The notes beneath the pieces were generated by a model. That model was not told the origin of the DNA. It did no database searches and saw only the letters and a program-made list of their open reading frames with translations. The translations under genes were made by a program, and so were the position numbers. A stretch of 64,000 nt of DNA from Hymenobacter psoromatis (GTDB lineage Bacteria > Bacteroidota > Bacteroidia > Cytophagales > Hymenobacteraceae): NCBI GenBank assembly GCA_001596155.1, contig CP014771.1, forward strand, positions 2,418,001-2,482,000, in the 5' to 3' direction. Below are positions 17,651 to 26,316 of this stretch, one piece after another; position 1 is the stretch's first letter, and each line of letters opens with the position of its first letter.

Positions 17651-19300
17651 ATGCCCGAACGCTCCACCTCCCCCAGCGCGTCGGCCACGAAGTACATCTT
17701 CGTTACCGGCGGCGTCACCTCTTCACTCGGCAAAGGAATTATTTCCGCCTCGCTGGCCAAGCTTTTGCAGGCCAGAGGGTTCCGAGTCACGATTCAAAAA
17801 TTTGACCCGTATATAAATATCGACCCCGGCACGCTCAATCCCTATGAGCACGGCGAATGCTACGTGACCGACGACGGGGCCGAAACCGACCTCGACCTGG
17901 GCCACTACGAGCGCTTTCTGAACGCGCCCACCTCGCAGGCCAACAACGTGACCACCGGCCGCATCTACGACACCGTAATCCGGCGCGAGCGCGAAGGCGC
18001 TTTCCTGGGCAAAACGGTGCAGGTGGTGCCCCACATCACGGACGAGATTAAGCGCCGGATGCTGCTGCTGGGTCAAAAGGGCGAGTTTGACGTGGTAATT
18101 ACCGAGATTGGCGGCTGCATTGGCGACATCGAATCGCTGCCTTTTGTGGAGGCCGTGCGCCAGCTGCGCTGGGAGCTGCCGCCCCACGACTCGCTCGTGA
18201 TTCACCTCACGCTGCTCCCCTACCTGGCGGCGGCCGGCGAGCTCAAGACCAAGCCTACTCAGCACTCGGTCAGGGACTTGCGCGAGGCGGGCTTGCAGCC
18301 CGACATCCTGGTGTGCCGCTCCGAGCACCCAATTCCGGCCGAGATGCGGAGCAAAATCGCGCTGTTTTGCAACGTCAAAATCAACTCCGTTATCGAGAGC
18401 CTCGACGCCGACAGCATCTACTCGGTGCCACTGCTCATGCTGAAAGAGGAGCTGGACGTGCGCGTGATTGCCAAGCTGCGCCTCAACGGCGGCCACGCGC
18501 CCGACCTGGAGGAGTGGAAGGAGTTTTTGGGTCGCCTCAAGAACCCGACCGAGGAAGTGACCATCGCGCTGGTGGGCAAATACGTGGAACTGCCCGATGC
18601 CTACAAGTCTATTATTGAGGCGTTTATTCATGCCGGTGCCACCAACGAGTGCAAGGTAAAAGTGCGCACTATCCAGAGCGAATTTTTGACGCCTGAAAAC
18701 GCCGTGCAGCAGCTCGAAGGCGTGGATGGCGTGCTGGTAGCACCGGGCTTTGGCGAGCGCGGCTTTGAAGGCAAGGTGGCGGCCGTGCGCTACGTGCGGG
18801 AGAATAATATTCCGTTTTTCGGCATTTGCCTGGGCATGCAGGTGGCCGTGGTGGAGTATGCCCGGCACGTGCTGGGCCTACCCCAGGCCAGCTCGACCGA
18901 GATGGACCCGCTCACGCCCGACCCGGTTATCGCCCTCATGGCCGACCAGAAAGACATTACCCAGAAGGGCGGCACCATGCGCCTCGGGGCCTACGCCTGC
19001 GAGCTCAAGCGCGGCTCGCGCGCCGCCAAAGCCTACGGCCGCAACACCATCAGCGAGCGCCACCGCCACCGCTATGAGTTTAATAATGAATACCTGGCCC
19101 GCTTTGAGGAGGCGGGCATGTCGGCCTCGGGCGTCAACCCGGCCACGGGCCTGGTGGAGGTGATTGAGCTGCCCAAAACGGTGCACCCGTGGTTCGTGGC
19201 CGGGCAATTTCATCCCGAGCTGAAAAGCACCGTGGAAAACCCGCATCCGCTGTTCGTGCGGTTCGTGCGGGCCGCTATTCAGCGCAAGAAGGGGCTGTAA
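17651..19300 (+). CDS. pyrG: CTP synthase
   Basis: Converts UTP to CTP with ATP and glutamine. 549 residues: the synthetase domain starts [31 protein letters not shown] with [18 protein letters not shown]; the C-terminal class I glutamine amidotransferase has the Cys in FFGICLGMQ and the His/Glu pair in GQFHPE. The start at 17651 gives the usual length; a frame extending 32 codons further upstream overlaps the promoter and is rejected. Confidence 0.97.
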   Translation: MPERSTSPSASATKYIFVTGGVTSSLGKGIISASLAKLLQARGFRVTIQKFDPYINIDPGTLNPYEHGECYVTDDGAETDLDLGHYERFLNAPTSQANNVTTGRIYDTVIRREREGAFLGKTVQVVPHITDEIKRRMLLLGQKGEFDVVITEIGGCIGDIESLPFVEAVRQLRWELPPHDSLVIHLTLLPYLAAAGELKTKPTQHSVRDLREAGLQPDILVCRSEHPIPAEMRSKIALFCNVKINSVIESLDADSIYSVPLLMLKEELDVRVIAKLRLNGGHAPDLEEWKEFLGRLKNPTEEVTIALVGKYVELPDAYKSIIEAFIHAGATNECKVKVRTIQSEFLTPENAVQQLEGVDGVLVAPGFGERGFEGKVAAVRYVRENNIPFFGICLGMQVAVVEYARHVLGLPQASSTEMDPLTPDPVIALMADQKDITQKGGTMRLGAYACELKRGSRAAKAYGRNTISERHRHRYEFNNEYLARFEEAGMSASGVNPATGLVEVIELPKTVHPWFVAGQFHPELKSTVENPHPLFVRFVRAAIQRKKGL

Positions 19301-19305
19301 ACTCG

Positions 19306-19423
19306 TTTGTCATTGCGAGCGCAACGGAGTGGAGCGCGGCAATCTTTCCTAATCGTAGGGGTAGTAACCCTAACGTGAAGGAAAGATTGCCGCGCTCCAC
19401 TCCGTTGCGCTCGCAATGACAAA
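19306..19423. repeat. Intergenic palindrome, family C copy 2
   Basis: TTTGTCATTGCGAGCGCAAC... with its reverse complement ending GCTCGCAATGACAAA; the inner arms GCGCGGCAATCTTTCCTA are also perfect. It lies between pyrG and yidC and may serve as the pyrG terminator. It is most like copy 3 at 24304-24419. Confidence 0.88.
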
Positions 19424-19448
19424 TACCCAAGCACCACTCACCATCCCG

Positions 19449-19456
19449 TACCTTTG
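19449..19456 (+). promoter_or_regulatory. -7 box of yidC
   Basis: TACCTTTG, a full TAnnTTTG match, 25 bases before the yidC start codon. The same octamer stands before rpsA and tRNA-Cys. No -33 TTG at the usual spacing. Confidence 0.55.
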
Positions 19457-19480
19457 CCTTTCGTATTTTTTTTACTATAA

Positions 19481-21262
19481 ATGGACCGCAACCAAGCGAC
19501 TGGCCTTTTCTTAATTTCGGCCTTGCTCCTGGTGTACTTGTTTTTCTTCTCGCCCAAAAAGGAGCCGGAACAAAATAAGACCCAAGCTACTACTACGGCC
19601 GCCGCGCCCATCGCGGCAGCCCCTACCCCCGCCCTGGCCCCCGAAATCCGGCTGGACTCGGCCGCTGGCCCGGCGCGCAGCATCGAGGTGAAAAACCCCG
19701 AGCTGACGCTCACCTTCTCGACCCAGGGTGGCCGCGTGGCCGCCGTGCGTCTCAACGGCTACAAGACGTTTTTCGGCAAGCCGCTCAATTTAATTGATGC
19801 CCAGAGCGCGCGCTACAGCACTAGGCTGCGCACGCTGGATGGCAAAATGGTGGATTTTAATACGCTGAATTTTCAGACCAGCGGCCCTACCCCTACTGCC
19901 GACGGCGGGCAGCAGCTGGCCTTCGCGGCACCCGTGGGCGGCGGCACCGTGACGCAGACCTACACCCTGCCCAAGACCGGCTTCGAGGTGAAGTACAACC
20001 TGAAGCTGACCGGCGTGCCGGTGGCGCAGGAGCCGCTCACGTTCTCGTTCGTGGACAACGTGCGCCAGACCGAGCAGGACCTCAAGCAGAACCGCAACCA
20101 CACCACCATCAACCACTACCTGGCCAGCGACGACCCCGGCTCTTTGGCCGAAACCAGCGAGAAGCCGGAGGAAATGAAAATCGCTACCCCCATCAAGTGG
20201 GCGGCTGATAAGCACGACTTTTTCGTGGCGGGCTTCATTGCCGATTCGCAGCCCTTCGCCAGCGGCGCGTTCAATTCGACGGTGGACCTGGCCGACACCA
20301 CGTTTATCAAGACGCTGAGCACCACGCTGGCCCTGCCGGTGGCCGACGTGACGAGCGCGGCCGGCGGCCAGTACCGCTTCTTTTTCGGGCCGAATCAGTT
20401 CAATTTACTCAAGAGCACCGCGCCCAGCTTCGACCGCAACGTGTACCTGGGCTGGGGCGTTTTTCGGTGGGTCAACCGCTTCGTGATTATCCCGGTGTTC
20501 AACTTTCTGGAGCAGTACATCAGCAGCTACGGGATTATCATCCTGATACTAGTAGTACTTATTAAGCTGGTAACGTGGCCGTTGACGTATAAGTCCTACG
20601 AGAGTCAGGCCCGCATGAAAGTGCTCAAGCCCGAGATTGATGAGATTAAGGCCAAGCATCCCGACGACCAGGTGAAGACCCAGCAGGAAACGATGAAGCT
20701 GTATAACCAGTTTGGGGTGTCGCCGCTCAGCGGCTGCGTGCCCCAGCTGCTCACGCTGCCGATTCTGTTCGCGATGTTCCAGTTTTTCCCTAACGCGATT
20801 GAGCTGCGCCAGCAGCCCTTCCTGTGGGCCACCGACCTAAGCACCTTCGACAGCCCGATTCACCTGCCGTTTACGCTGCCGTATCTGGGCAGCCACATCA
20901 GCCTGTTCACGGTGCTGATGACGATTTCGACGCTCTTCATGACTTATCAGAGCAACCAGATGAACGCGACCGCCATGCAGGGCCCGATGAAGTTCTACAG
21001 CTACCTCATGCCGCTGGTGTTCTTCTTCGTGCTCAATAGCTTTGCCGCCGGCCTCACCTGGTACTACCTGGTTTCCAACGTCGTAACGCTGGGCCAGCAG
21101 GCGCTGACCCGCTCGTTCGTGAACGATGACAAAATCCGGGCGCAGCTCGATGCCAACAAAGTCAAGAACAAAGACAAGAAGCCCGGCGGCTTCCAGGCGC
21201 GTATAGCCGAAGCCATGCGCAGCGCCCAGGAGCGCGAGGCTCAGGCGAAAAAGAAGGGGTAG
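19481..21262 (+). CDS. yidC: Membrane protein insertase YidC
   Basis: Inserts and folds inner-membrane proteins, alone or with SecYEG. 593 residues: N-terminal membrane anchor (about 8-24), a large periplasmic beta domain up to about residue 340, then the conserved insertase core with five hydrophobic segments, including WPLTYKSYESQARMKVLKPEI, LYNQFGVSPLSGCVPQLLTLPILFAMFQFFP and the final FAAGLTWYYLVSNVVTLGQQ, and a basic tail (KNKDKKPGG). The order pyrG-yidC is common in this phylum. Confidence 0.96.
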   Translation: MDRNQATGLFLISALLLVYLFFFSPKKEPEQNKTQATTTAAAPIAAAPTPALAPEIRLDSAAGPARSIEVKNPELTLTFSTQGGRVAAVRLNGYKTFFGKPLNLIDAQSARYSTRLRTLDGKMVDFNTLNFQTSGPTPTADGGQQLAFAAPVGGGTVTQTYTLPKTGFEVKYNLKLTGVPVAQEPLTFSFVDNVRQTEQDLKQNRNHTTINHYLASDDPGSLAETSEKPEEMKIATPIKWAADKHDFFVAGFIADSQPFASGAFNSTVDLADTTFIKTLSTTLALPVADVTSAAGGQYRFFFGPNQFNLLKSTAPSFDRNVYLGWGVFRWVNRFVIIPVFNFLEQYISSYGIIILILVVLIKLVTWPLTYKSYESQARMKVLKPEIDEIKAKHPDDQVKTQQETMKLYNQFGVSPLSGCVPQLLTLPILFAMFQFFPNAIELRQQPFLWATDLSTFDSPIHLPFTLPYLGSHISLFTVLMTISTLFMTYQSNQMNATAMQGPMKFYSYLMPLVFFFVLNSFAAGLTWYYLVSNVVTLGQQALTRSFVNDDKIRAQLDANKVKNKDKKPGGFQARIAEAMRSAQEREAQAKKKG

Positions 21263-21280
21263 GCGTTAGCTTGCCAAAAG

Positions 21281-21361
21281 AGTGTGGGGTAAGCTTTAGC
21301 TTGCCGTGGGTAGTGACCAACTATCTTACGGCAAGCTAAAGCTTACCCCACGCTCTTTTTT
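21281..21361 (+). terminator. Palindrome family H copy 1, with T-run
   Basis: AGTGTGGGGTAAGCTTTAGCTTGCCGT and its reverse complement end in CACGCTCTTTTTT, so this copy can act as an intrinsic terminator of yidC. The T-run runs straight into the ATG of the DUF6438 gene. A second copy is at 37100-37190 and a lone arm at about 47968-47985. Confidence 0.75.
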
Positions 21362-21856
21362 ATGCGTTCTTACCTCTGGTTGCTCGTTTTTGCGCTCGCG
21401 GTGCCCGCCTGCGCCCACAAAAAAATGCCTCAGCAAAGTATTTCCGCCGTCACGGCCCCTACCCCCCCGGTGCAGGCCGGGCCGGTGCTGGTATTTCAGC
21501 GCACGCCGTGCTACGGCACCTGCCCGGCCTACACGGCCACTGTCTTTGCCGATGGGCGGGTTGAGTATGAGGGCCAGCGCTTTGTGCCGGTGCTGGGCAA
21601 GCACACGCTGCGCCTACCCCCCTCCGTGGTAGCGAACATGCTGGCCGAAGCCCAGCGCATCCGGTTCAGCCAGTTGGAGGAGCGGTACTCGCGCAACACT
21701 TCCGACCTGCCGGCCACGCTTATCACGGTGCACCCAGCCGGGCAGCCCGCCAAGTCAGTTTTTGCGGAGGAAGGAATTCCGGATAACCTGAAAAGCTACA
21801 TCAGCTACTTGCAGGCGCGGCTCGACCCGCTGGCGGGCATTGGGATGGACAAGTAG
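21362..21856 (+). CDS. DUF6438 lipoprotein
   Basis: 164 residues. A short hydrophobic leader ending LAVPAC fits a lipobox (Cys 17). FQRTPCYGTCPAYTATVFADGRVEYEG is typical of the DUF6438 domain, with two conserved cysteines. Function unknown; probably membrane-anchored and facing the periplasm or surface. Its stop directly abuts the stop of the convergent binding-protein gene. Confidence 0.75.
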   Translation: MRSYLWLLVFALAVPACAHKKMPQQSISAVTAPTPPVQAGPVLVFQRTPCYGTCPAYTATVFADGRVEYEGQRFVPVLGKHTLRLPPSVVANMLAEAQRIRFSQLEERYSRNTSDLPATLITVHPAGQPAKSVFAEEGIPDNLKSYISYLQARLDPLAGIGMDK

Positions 21857-23545
21857 CTATTCTTTACGCACTTGCTCCAGCAGCAGCTGGTTCATGGGGT
21901 TGGGGGCGAGGCCGCGCACGTTGCGCTGGGTGAGGCGGATTAGCTCGTCGTAATAGAGCGAGATAACCGGCTGGTCGCGCACCACCAGGCGGTCCATCGC
22001 CTGGTAGAGGGCCGTGCGCCGGGCCGCGTCCTGCTCCCGGATGGCCTGCTGGTAAAGCTGGTCGTATTCGACTGACTTATAGTGCGTTTTGTCGGGACCG
22101 GCGGGGCTGAAATTGGGCGAGTAGAACAGCGCCAGGTAGTTCTCGGCGTCGGGGTAGTCGCCGAGCCAGCTTTTGGTGAAGAACGAGGTGCGGCCATTGT
22201 CCACCAGCTCCTGCTGCGCGGCCGACTGGTTGATATCAATCTGAACCCGCACGCCCACGTCGGCCCAGTTTTTTTGTAGGTATTCGGCCACGGCCTTGCG
22301 CTCGGCCACGGTGCTGAGGCGCAATTGCAGCGGGTGCTGGGGGCCGTAGCCGGCCGCCGCCAGCAGCGCCCGCGCCCGGTTGGGCTGGAAGGTGTAGCCG
22401 GGCACCTTGGCCGCCGAAAAGGAGGGTAGGGCCGCCGGCACGAAGCCCGACGTGCCCGCCCGCCCCATGTGGTTGAGCACGTAGGCCAGCATTTCGGGCC
22501 GGTTGATGGCGTAGCTCAAGGCCTGGCGCACGCGGCGGTCGCGCAGGGCCCGGCCCTGCACCGCCTGCTCGCCGGTGAGGTGGGTGCTATCGAGCTGAAA
22601 GCCCAGGTATTCGGTGTTGAGGTAGGGTGCTTTCTGGAGGTTGAAGCGGCCTCGGAAATCCGCCCGCACCGAGCCGTCGGGGTTCAGAATCAGGTCACGC
22701 GAGCCTTCGCGGATGCCGCTCAGAAAGTCCAGCTTGCCCTGCAAAAAGGTCAGAAACTCCGTCTTGCGGTCGGCGATGAAGCTGATGGCCACAGCATCGA
22801 GGTAGGGTAGCGGGCGGCCCTGCTTGTCTTTGCGCCAGTAGGTGGGGTTGCGGTGGAAAAGCAGCACGTTGCCTTCATCCCAGACCTTGAACTGGAACGG
22901 CCCGGTGCCCACCGGGTGCTCGCGAAAGTCCTTGCCGTATTTTTCTATCGCCTCATGCGGCACCACGTAGGCGTAGGGCATGGTGAGCAGGCTAAGAAAC
23001 GGAATGAACGGCGCTTTGAGGTGAATGCGCAGCGTCGAGTCGTTCACGGCCACGAAGCAGGTGTCGCTGATTTCACTCTTACTGTTTTCCAGTACTTTAC
23101 CCCGAAATATCCAGCCGCCGGGCGAAGCCGTTTTGGCATCGAACAAGCGCCGGAACGAATACACGAAATCAGGGGCCACCACTGCCCGGCCCCTACCCCC
23201 CCCAAACGCCGCGTTGTCGTGGAAGCGCACGCCGCGCCGCAGCCAGAACGTGTACGTCAATCCATCGGGTGAAATCTGGTAGCGGCGAGCCAGCGCGGGC
23301 GCGGGTTGCAGGGTCGAATCCAGCGCCAGCAGGCCGTTGTAGAGCTGCGCCACGGCCCAGCCGTTGGCCTGGTTGCGGGCAAAGGCGGGGTCGAGCGAGG
23401 TGAGTGCCTCGGGCTGGTTGTAGCGAAATACCCGGCGCTCGTCGGCCGCCGACAGGCTGGGGCTGCCGCAACCAGCCAGCAGCGCCGGGCCAGCGGCCAC
23501 GGCCAGCCGGGCGGACCAACGAAAACGCAATTCGTGTAGAAACAT
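21857..23545 (-). CDS. ABC transporter substrate-binding protein, family 5 (peptide/nickel type), lipoprotein
   Basis: 562 residues. Leader ends with lipobox ALLAGC (Cys 26). It has the solute-binding family 5 layout: LTSLDPAFARNQANGWAVAQLYNGL, LARRYQISPDGLTYTFWLRRGVRFHD, GTGPFQFKVWDEGNVLLFHRNPTYW, and a late section LSYAINRPEMLAYVL. It binds oligopeptides or similar ligands for import. No permease or ATPase gene adjoins it, so it is an orphan here or serves as a peptide scavenging lipoprotein. Confidence 0.88.
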   Translation of the reverse strand: MFLHELRFRWSARLAVAAGPALLAGCGSPSLSAADERRVFRYNQPEALTSLDPAFARNQANGWAVAQLYNGLLALDSTLQPAPALARRYQISPDGLTYTFWLRRGVRFHDNAAFGGGRGRAVVAPDFVYSFRRLFDAKTASPGGWIFRGKVLENSKSEISDTCFVAVNDSTLRIHLKAPFIPFLSLLTMPYAYVVPHEAIEKYGKDFREHPVGTGPFQFKVWDEGNVLLFHRNPTYWRKDKQGRPLPYLDAVAISFIADRKTEFLTFLQGKLDFLSGIREGSRDLILNPDGSVRADFRGRFNLQKAPYLNTEYLGFQLDSTHLTGEQAVQGRALRDRRVRQALSYAINRPEMLAYVLNHMGRAGTSGFVPAALPSFSAAKVPGYTFQPNRARALLAAAGYGPQHPLQLRLSTVAERKAVAEYLQKNWADVGVRVQIDINQSAAQQELVDNGRTSFFTKSWLGDYPDAENYLALFYSPNFSPAGPDKTHYKSVEYDQLYQQAIREQDAARRTALYQAMDRLVVRDQPVISLYYDELIRLTQRNVRGLAPNPMNQLLLEQVRKE

Positions 23546-23564
23546 CTGTTTGGGGTGTCGGTTG

Positions 23565-23572
23565 CAAAGGTA
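23565..23572 (-). promoter_or_regulatory. -7 box for the binding-protein gene
   Basis: The minus strand reads TACCTTTG, a full TAnnTTTG match, 20 bases before the start at 23545. No matching -33 element is seen. Confidence 0.55.
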
Positions 23573-23616
23573 GGGGCCGCGTTGGCCCGCTTTTCGACTT
23601 ATCCCTACCCCCTTTT

Positions 23617-24297
23617 ATGCAGCTTACTTATTTCGGCCACGCCTCGTTCCTAGCCACTATTGGCGGCCTCCGCGTGCTGTTCGACCCGTTCATCAGCCCC
23701 AATCCGCTGGCCAAAGACATTAATGTGGATGCCATTGAGGCCGACTACATCCTGGTTTCGCACGGCCACGGCGACCACATTGCCGACGTGGAGAGCATTG
23801 CCAAGCGCACCGGCGCTAAAGTGCTGGCCATCGCCGAGATAGCCGGCTACTTCGGTGCCAAGGGCCTCGACGTGATTGGCACCAACCTGGGCGGCAAAGT
23901 GGCCCTGCCCTTCGGCACGGTGCACTGCGTGGCGGCGGCGCACAGCAGCTCGTTCCCCGATGGCTCGTATGCCGGCGTGGCGATGGGCTTCGTTATCAAA
24001 ACCACTGAAGGCCAGACGTTTTACTTCGCCGGCGACACGGCCCTGACCTACGACCTCAAGCTCATCAAAGACCGCCATAAAGTAGATGTGGCCCTGTTGC
24101 CCATCGGCGACAACTACACGATGGGCATCACCGACGCGCTGGTGGCCGCCGACTGGGTAGGCACCACCGAGATTATCGGCATGCACTACGACACCTTCCC
24201 GGTTATCGCCATCGACCACGCGGCCGCGCTGGCCGAGGCTAAAGCCGCTGGCAAAAACCTGCGCCTGCTGCGCATCGGCGAGTCGGTGGAACTGTAA
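23617..24297 (+). CDS. UPF0173 metal-dependent hydrolase (MBL fold)
   Basis: 226 residues starting MQLTYFGHASF, the family's normal N terminus, so the ATG at 23617 is chosen although the frame is open upstream. Zinc motif SHGHGDH, further ligands in AAHSSSF, FAGDTAL and the final GMHYDTFP are as in the YtkL/UPF0173 family. The substrate of this family is unknown. Confidence 0.9.
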   Translation: MQLTYFGHASFLATIGGLRVLFDPFISPNPLAKDINVDAIEADYILVSHGHGDHIADVESIAKRTGAKVLAIAEIAGYFGAKGLDVIGTNLGGKVALPFGTVHCVAAAHSSSFPDGSYAGVAMGFVIKTTEGQTFYFAGDTALTYDLKLIKDRHKVDVALLPIGDNYTMGITDALVAADWVGTTEIIGMHYDTFPVIAIDHAAALAEAKAAGKNLRLLRIGESVEL

Positions 24298-24303
24298 AAC
24301 CGT

Positions 24304-24419
24304 CTGTCATTGCGAGCGCAACGAAGTGAGGCGCGGCAATCTTTCCTGCACGTTTAGGTTACTACCCTGACGATTAGGAAAGATTGCCGCGCTTCACTTC
24401 GTTGCGCTCGCAATGACAG
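24304..24419. repeat. Intergenic palindrome, family C copy 3
   Basis: CTGTCATTGCGAGCGCAACGAAG... with near-perfect reverse complement ending CTTCGTTGCGCTCGCAATGACAG; inner arms GCGCGGCAATCTTTCCT match copy 2. It occupies half of the 253 bases between the UPF0173 gene and parA. Confidence 0.88.
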
Positions 24420-24550
24420 GCTTGTGCAATTATGACCGCACGCTTGGCTAATCCAGTTTTTTTAGCCTTATTTTGTAGATTGAACGATGCCGGTCCCGAC
24501 TGGCTTTATTCCTTCGCGCAGCGCGTTTTCTAGTTATACAGTTTGTTGTT

Positions 24551-25360
24551 ATGGGCAAAATTATCGCGGTAGCCAACCAAAAGGGCGGCGTCGGCAAAAC
24601 CACCTCGGCCATTAACCTGGCAGCCTCCCTGGCGGCGCTGGACTACCGGACGCTGCTCGTCGATGCCGACCCGCAGGCCAATGCCACTTCGGGCGTGGGC
24701 TTCGACCCTAAAGACATCGAAAACAGCGTGTATGAGTGTATGGTCGATGGCATCGACCCGCAGGATATTATTCTGCAAACCAACATCCTACCCCACCTCG
24801 ACCTCATGCCCTCGCACATCGACCTGGTGGGCGCCGAGGTGGAGATGATAAACCTGCCCAACCGCGAGGAAAAGATGAAGGAGGCCCTGCGCCCGTTGGC
24901 CGACCTCTACGACTTCATCATCATCGACTGCTCGCCCTCGCTGGGCCTCATCACGGTGAACGCCCTCACGGCGGCGCACTCGGTCATCATCCCGGTGCAG
25001 TGCGAGTACTTCGCCCTCGAAGGCTTGGGTAAGCTTCTGAATACCATTAAGATAATTCAGAGCCGCCTCAATACCAACCTCGAAATCGAAGGCATCCTGC
25101 TCACGATGTACGACGTGCGCCTGCGCCTCAGCAACCAGGTGGTGGAGGAAGTGCAACTGCACTTTCAGCAGCTCGTGTTCGACACCATCATCCCGCGCAA
25201 CGTGAAGCTAAGCGAGTCGCCGAGCTTCGGCATCCCGGTCATCCTGCACGACGCCGAAAGTAAAGGCGCCGTGAGCTACCTCAACCTGGCCCGCGAGATT
25301 GTAGAAAAGAACAGCGTGGAGGCCCGCCCCGAGGAGGCTGCGGAGGACGAGCTGGCGTAG
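24551..25360 (+). CDS. parA: ParA family chromosome-partitioning ATPase
   Basis: 269 residues, Soj/ParA type without an N-terminal DNA-binding domain. Deviant Walker [10 protein letters not shown] (about 11-19), A' motif [10 protein letters not shown], Walker [12 protein letters not shown]. It binds DNA with ATP and segregates origin regions with ParB. Unlike the usual arrangement, two DUF433 genes stand between it and parB. Confidence 0.94.
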   Translation: MGKIIAVANQKGGVGKTTSAINLAASLAALDYRTLLVDADPQANATSGVGFDPKDIENSVYECMVDGIDPQDIILQTNILPHLDLMPSHIDLVGAEVEMINLPNREEKMKEALRPLADLYDFIIIDCSPSLGLITVNALTAAHSVIIPVQCEYFALEGLGKLLNTIKIIQSRLNTNLEIEGILLTMYDVRLRLSNQVVEEVQLHFQQLVFDTIIPRNVKLSESPSFGIPVILHDAESKGAVSYLNLAREIVEKNSVEARPEEAAEDELA

Positions 25361-25362
25361 TA

Positions 25363-25400
25363 GCGCAAATTTTGTAGTTCGCGTGTCCGCGCCATTACGA
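25363..25400. repeat. Solitary half of a family D palindrome
   Basis: TAGCGCAAATTTTGTAGTTCGCGTGTCCGCGCC closely resembles the left arm of the elements at 41910 and 57644 but has no matching right arm nearby. It lies right behind parA and just ahead of the AT-richer DUF433 gene, so it may be the edge of an inserted segment. Confidence 0.5.
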
Positions 25401-25421
25401 TTTAGCCTAAGCTAGACCTGT

Positions 25422-25979
25422 ATGCTTGCCTCAATTGCTCATCCACTCATCGGCATTGACCCTGAAATTCGATTTGGGCGGCCTTGCATAGCTGGTACAC
25501 GCATCAGCGTACATGATGTATTGGGCTGGCTAAAACATGGCATGAGCGAGGCTGAAATCCAGCTAGATTTTCCAGAAGTAACTGCTGAACTCATCCGCGC
25601 CTGTCAATTATACACTGCTGATTGCCTAGAGCCTTACACTGAAGTAACTGGTCGGGAAGCTGATTTTCGCGTTACTTATCGCTTATTTACAACTGAAGAA
25701 GGCGGCCGTAGAACACCTGCTTATCAGCACGTCCGTTGGGATTTTCGCTACGAAGGGGCAGCAGAAACATGGATGATTTGGCCAGAATTTCTAGACCCGG
25801 ATGGTCAAAGAATTCCCAATGGCCCATTCTCACCAGTTGGCCAAGCCGATATGTTTATCGTCAATCCTAAAAGACGGGATTTTCACCGCCAGCATATCAG
25901 GACAGGAGTACGAGGATATTTTCTGGAAGGAAAGCCGATTGGGGTGTGCGAAGTGATAAAAGTATTAGCGCTAAGTTAA
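25422..25979 (+). CDS. DUF433 domain fused to EF-Tu domain-3-like barrel
   Basis: 185 residues. Residues 5-65 are a DUF433 module (PEIRFGRPCIAGTRISVHDVL...DFPEVTAELIRACQ), a small helix-turn-helix-like fold often found as an antitoxin. Residues about 78-184 resemble EF-Tu domain 3: FRVTYRLFTTEEGGRRTP, a middle beta region, MFIVNP, and GYFLEGKPIGVCEVIKVLAL line up with EF-Tu's EGGRhTP ... REGgrtVGaGvV pattern. No GTPase domain is present. The gene is visibly more AT-rich than its neighbours, suggesting acquisition. The function is unknown; the fusion is unusual to me. Confidence 0.7.
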   Translation: MLASIAHPLIGIDPEIRFGRPCIAGTRISVHDVLGWLKHGMSEAEIQLDFPEVTAELIRACQLYTADCLEPYTEVTGREADFRVTYRLFTTEEGGRRTPAYQHVRWDFRYEGAAETWMIWPEFLDPDGQRIPNGPFSPVGQADMFIVNPKRRDFHRQHIRTGVRGYFLEGKPIGVCEVIKVLALS

Positions 25980-26008
25980 AAGAAATTTATATAAAATTAA
26001 TTGACGCT

Positions 26009-26230
26009 ATGCCCACCCATCCCCGTAATCCCCTCATCAGCTCCGACCCGACCGTGCGCGGGGGGCGGCCCTACCTCACCGGCACTCGCATCGGCGTGGC
26101 GGATATACTTGAATGGCTTGGCAGCGGGATGACGGAAGCGGCTTTGCTGCGCGATTTTCCGGAGCTGACGCCCGAAATGATTCGCGCCTGCCTGCGCCAT
26201 TCATCGGACCGCGGGCACTGGTCGTATTGA
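26009..26230 (+). CDS. DUF433 domain protein
   Basis: 73 residues: ISSDPTVRGGRPYLTGTRIGVADILEWLGSG and DFPELTPEMIRACLRHSSD make a complete DUF433 module. Many relatives are antitoxins of PIN-type toxins, but no toxin gene adjoins. It is a shorter sister of the preceding gene and normal in GC content. The frame is open 21 codons further upstream, into the previous gene; the ATG at 26009 matches the family start. Confidence 0.8.
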   Translation: MPTHPRNPLISSDPTVRGGRPYLTGTRIGVADILEWLGSGMTEAALLRDFPELTPEMIRACLRHSSDRGHWSY

Positions 26231-26243
26231 ATTACGGCCCGGC

Positions 26244-26273
26244 TTGCCCTTCGCCCGCTACGGCGTAATTTTG
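26244..26273 (+). promoter_or_regulatory. parB promoter
   Basis: TTG at 26244-26246, exactly 19 bases, then TAATTTTG at 26266-26273: a full Bacteroidota-type -33/-7 promoter. It sits between the second DUF433 gene and parB and would give parB its own transcript, independent of parA. Confidence 0.7.
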
Positions 26274-26316
26274 ACCTTCGGCCGCGGCTTGCCTTTTGGG
26301 CCGCGCCGATGTTAGT

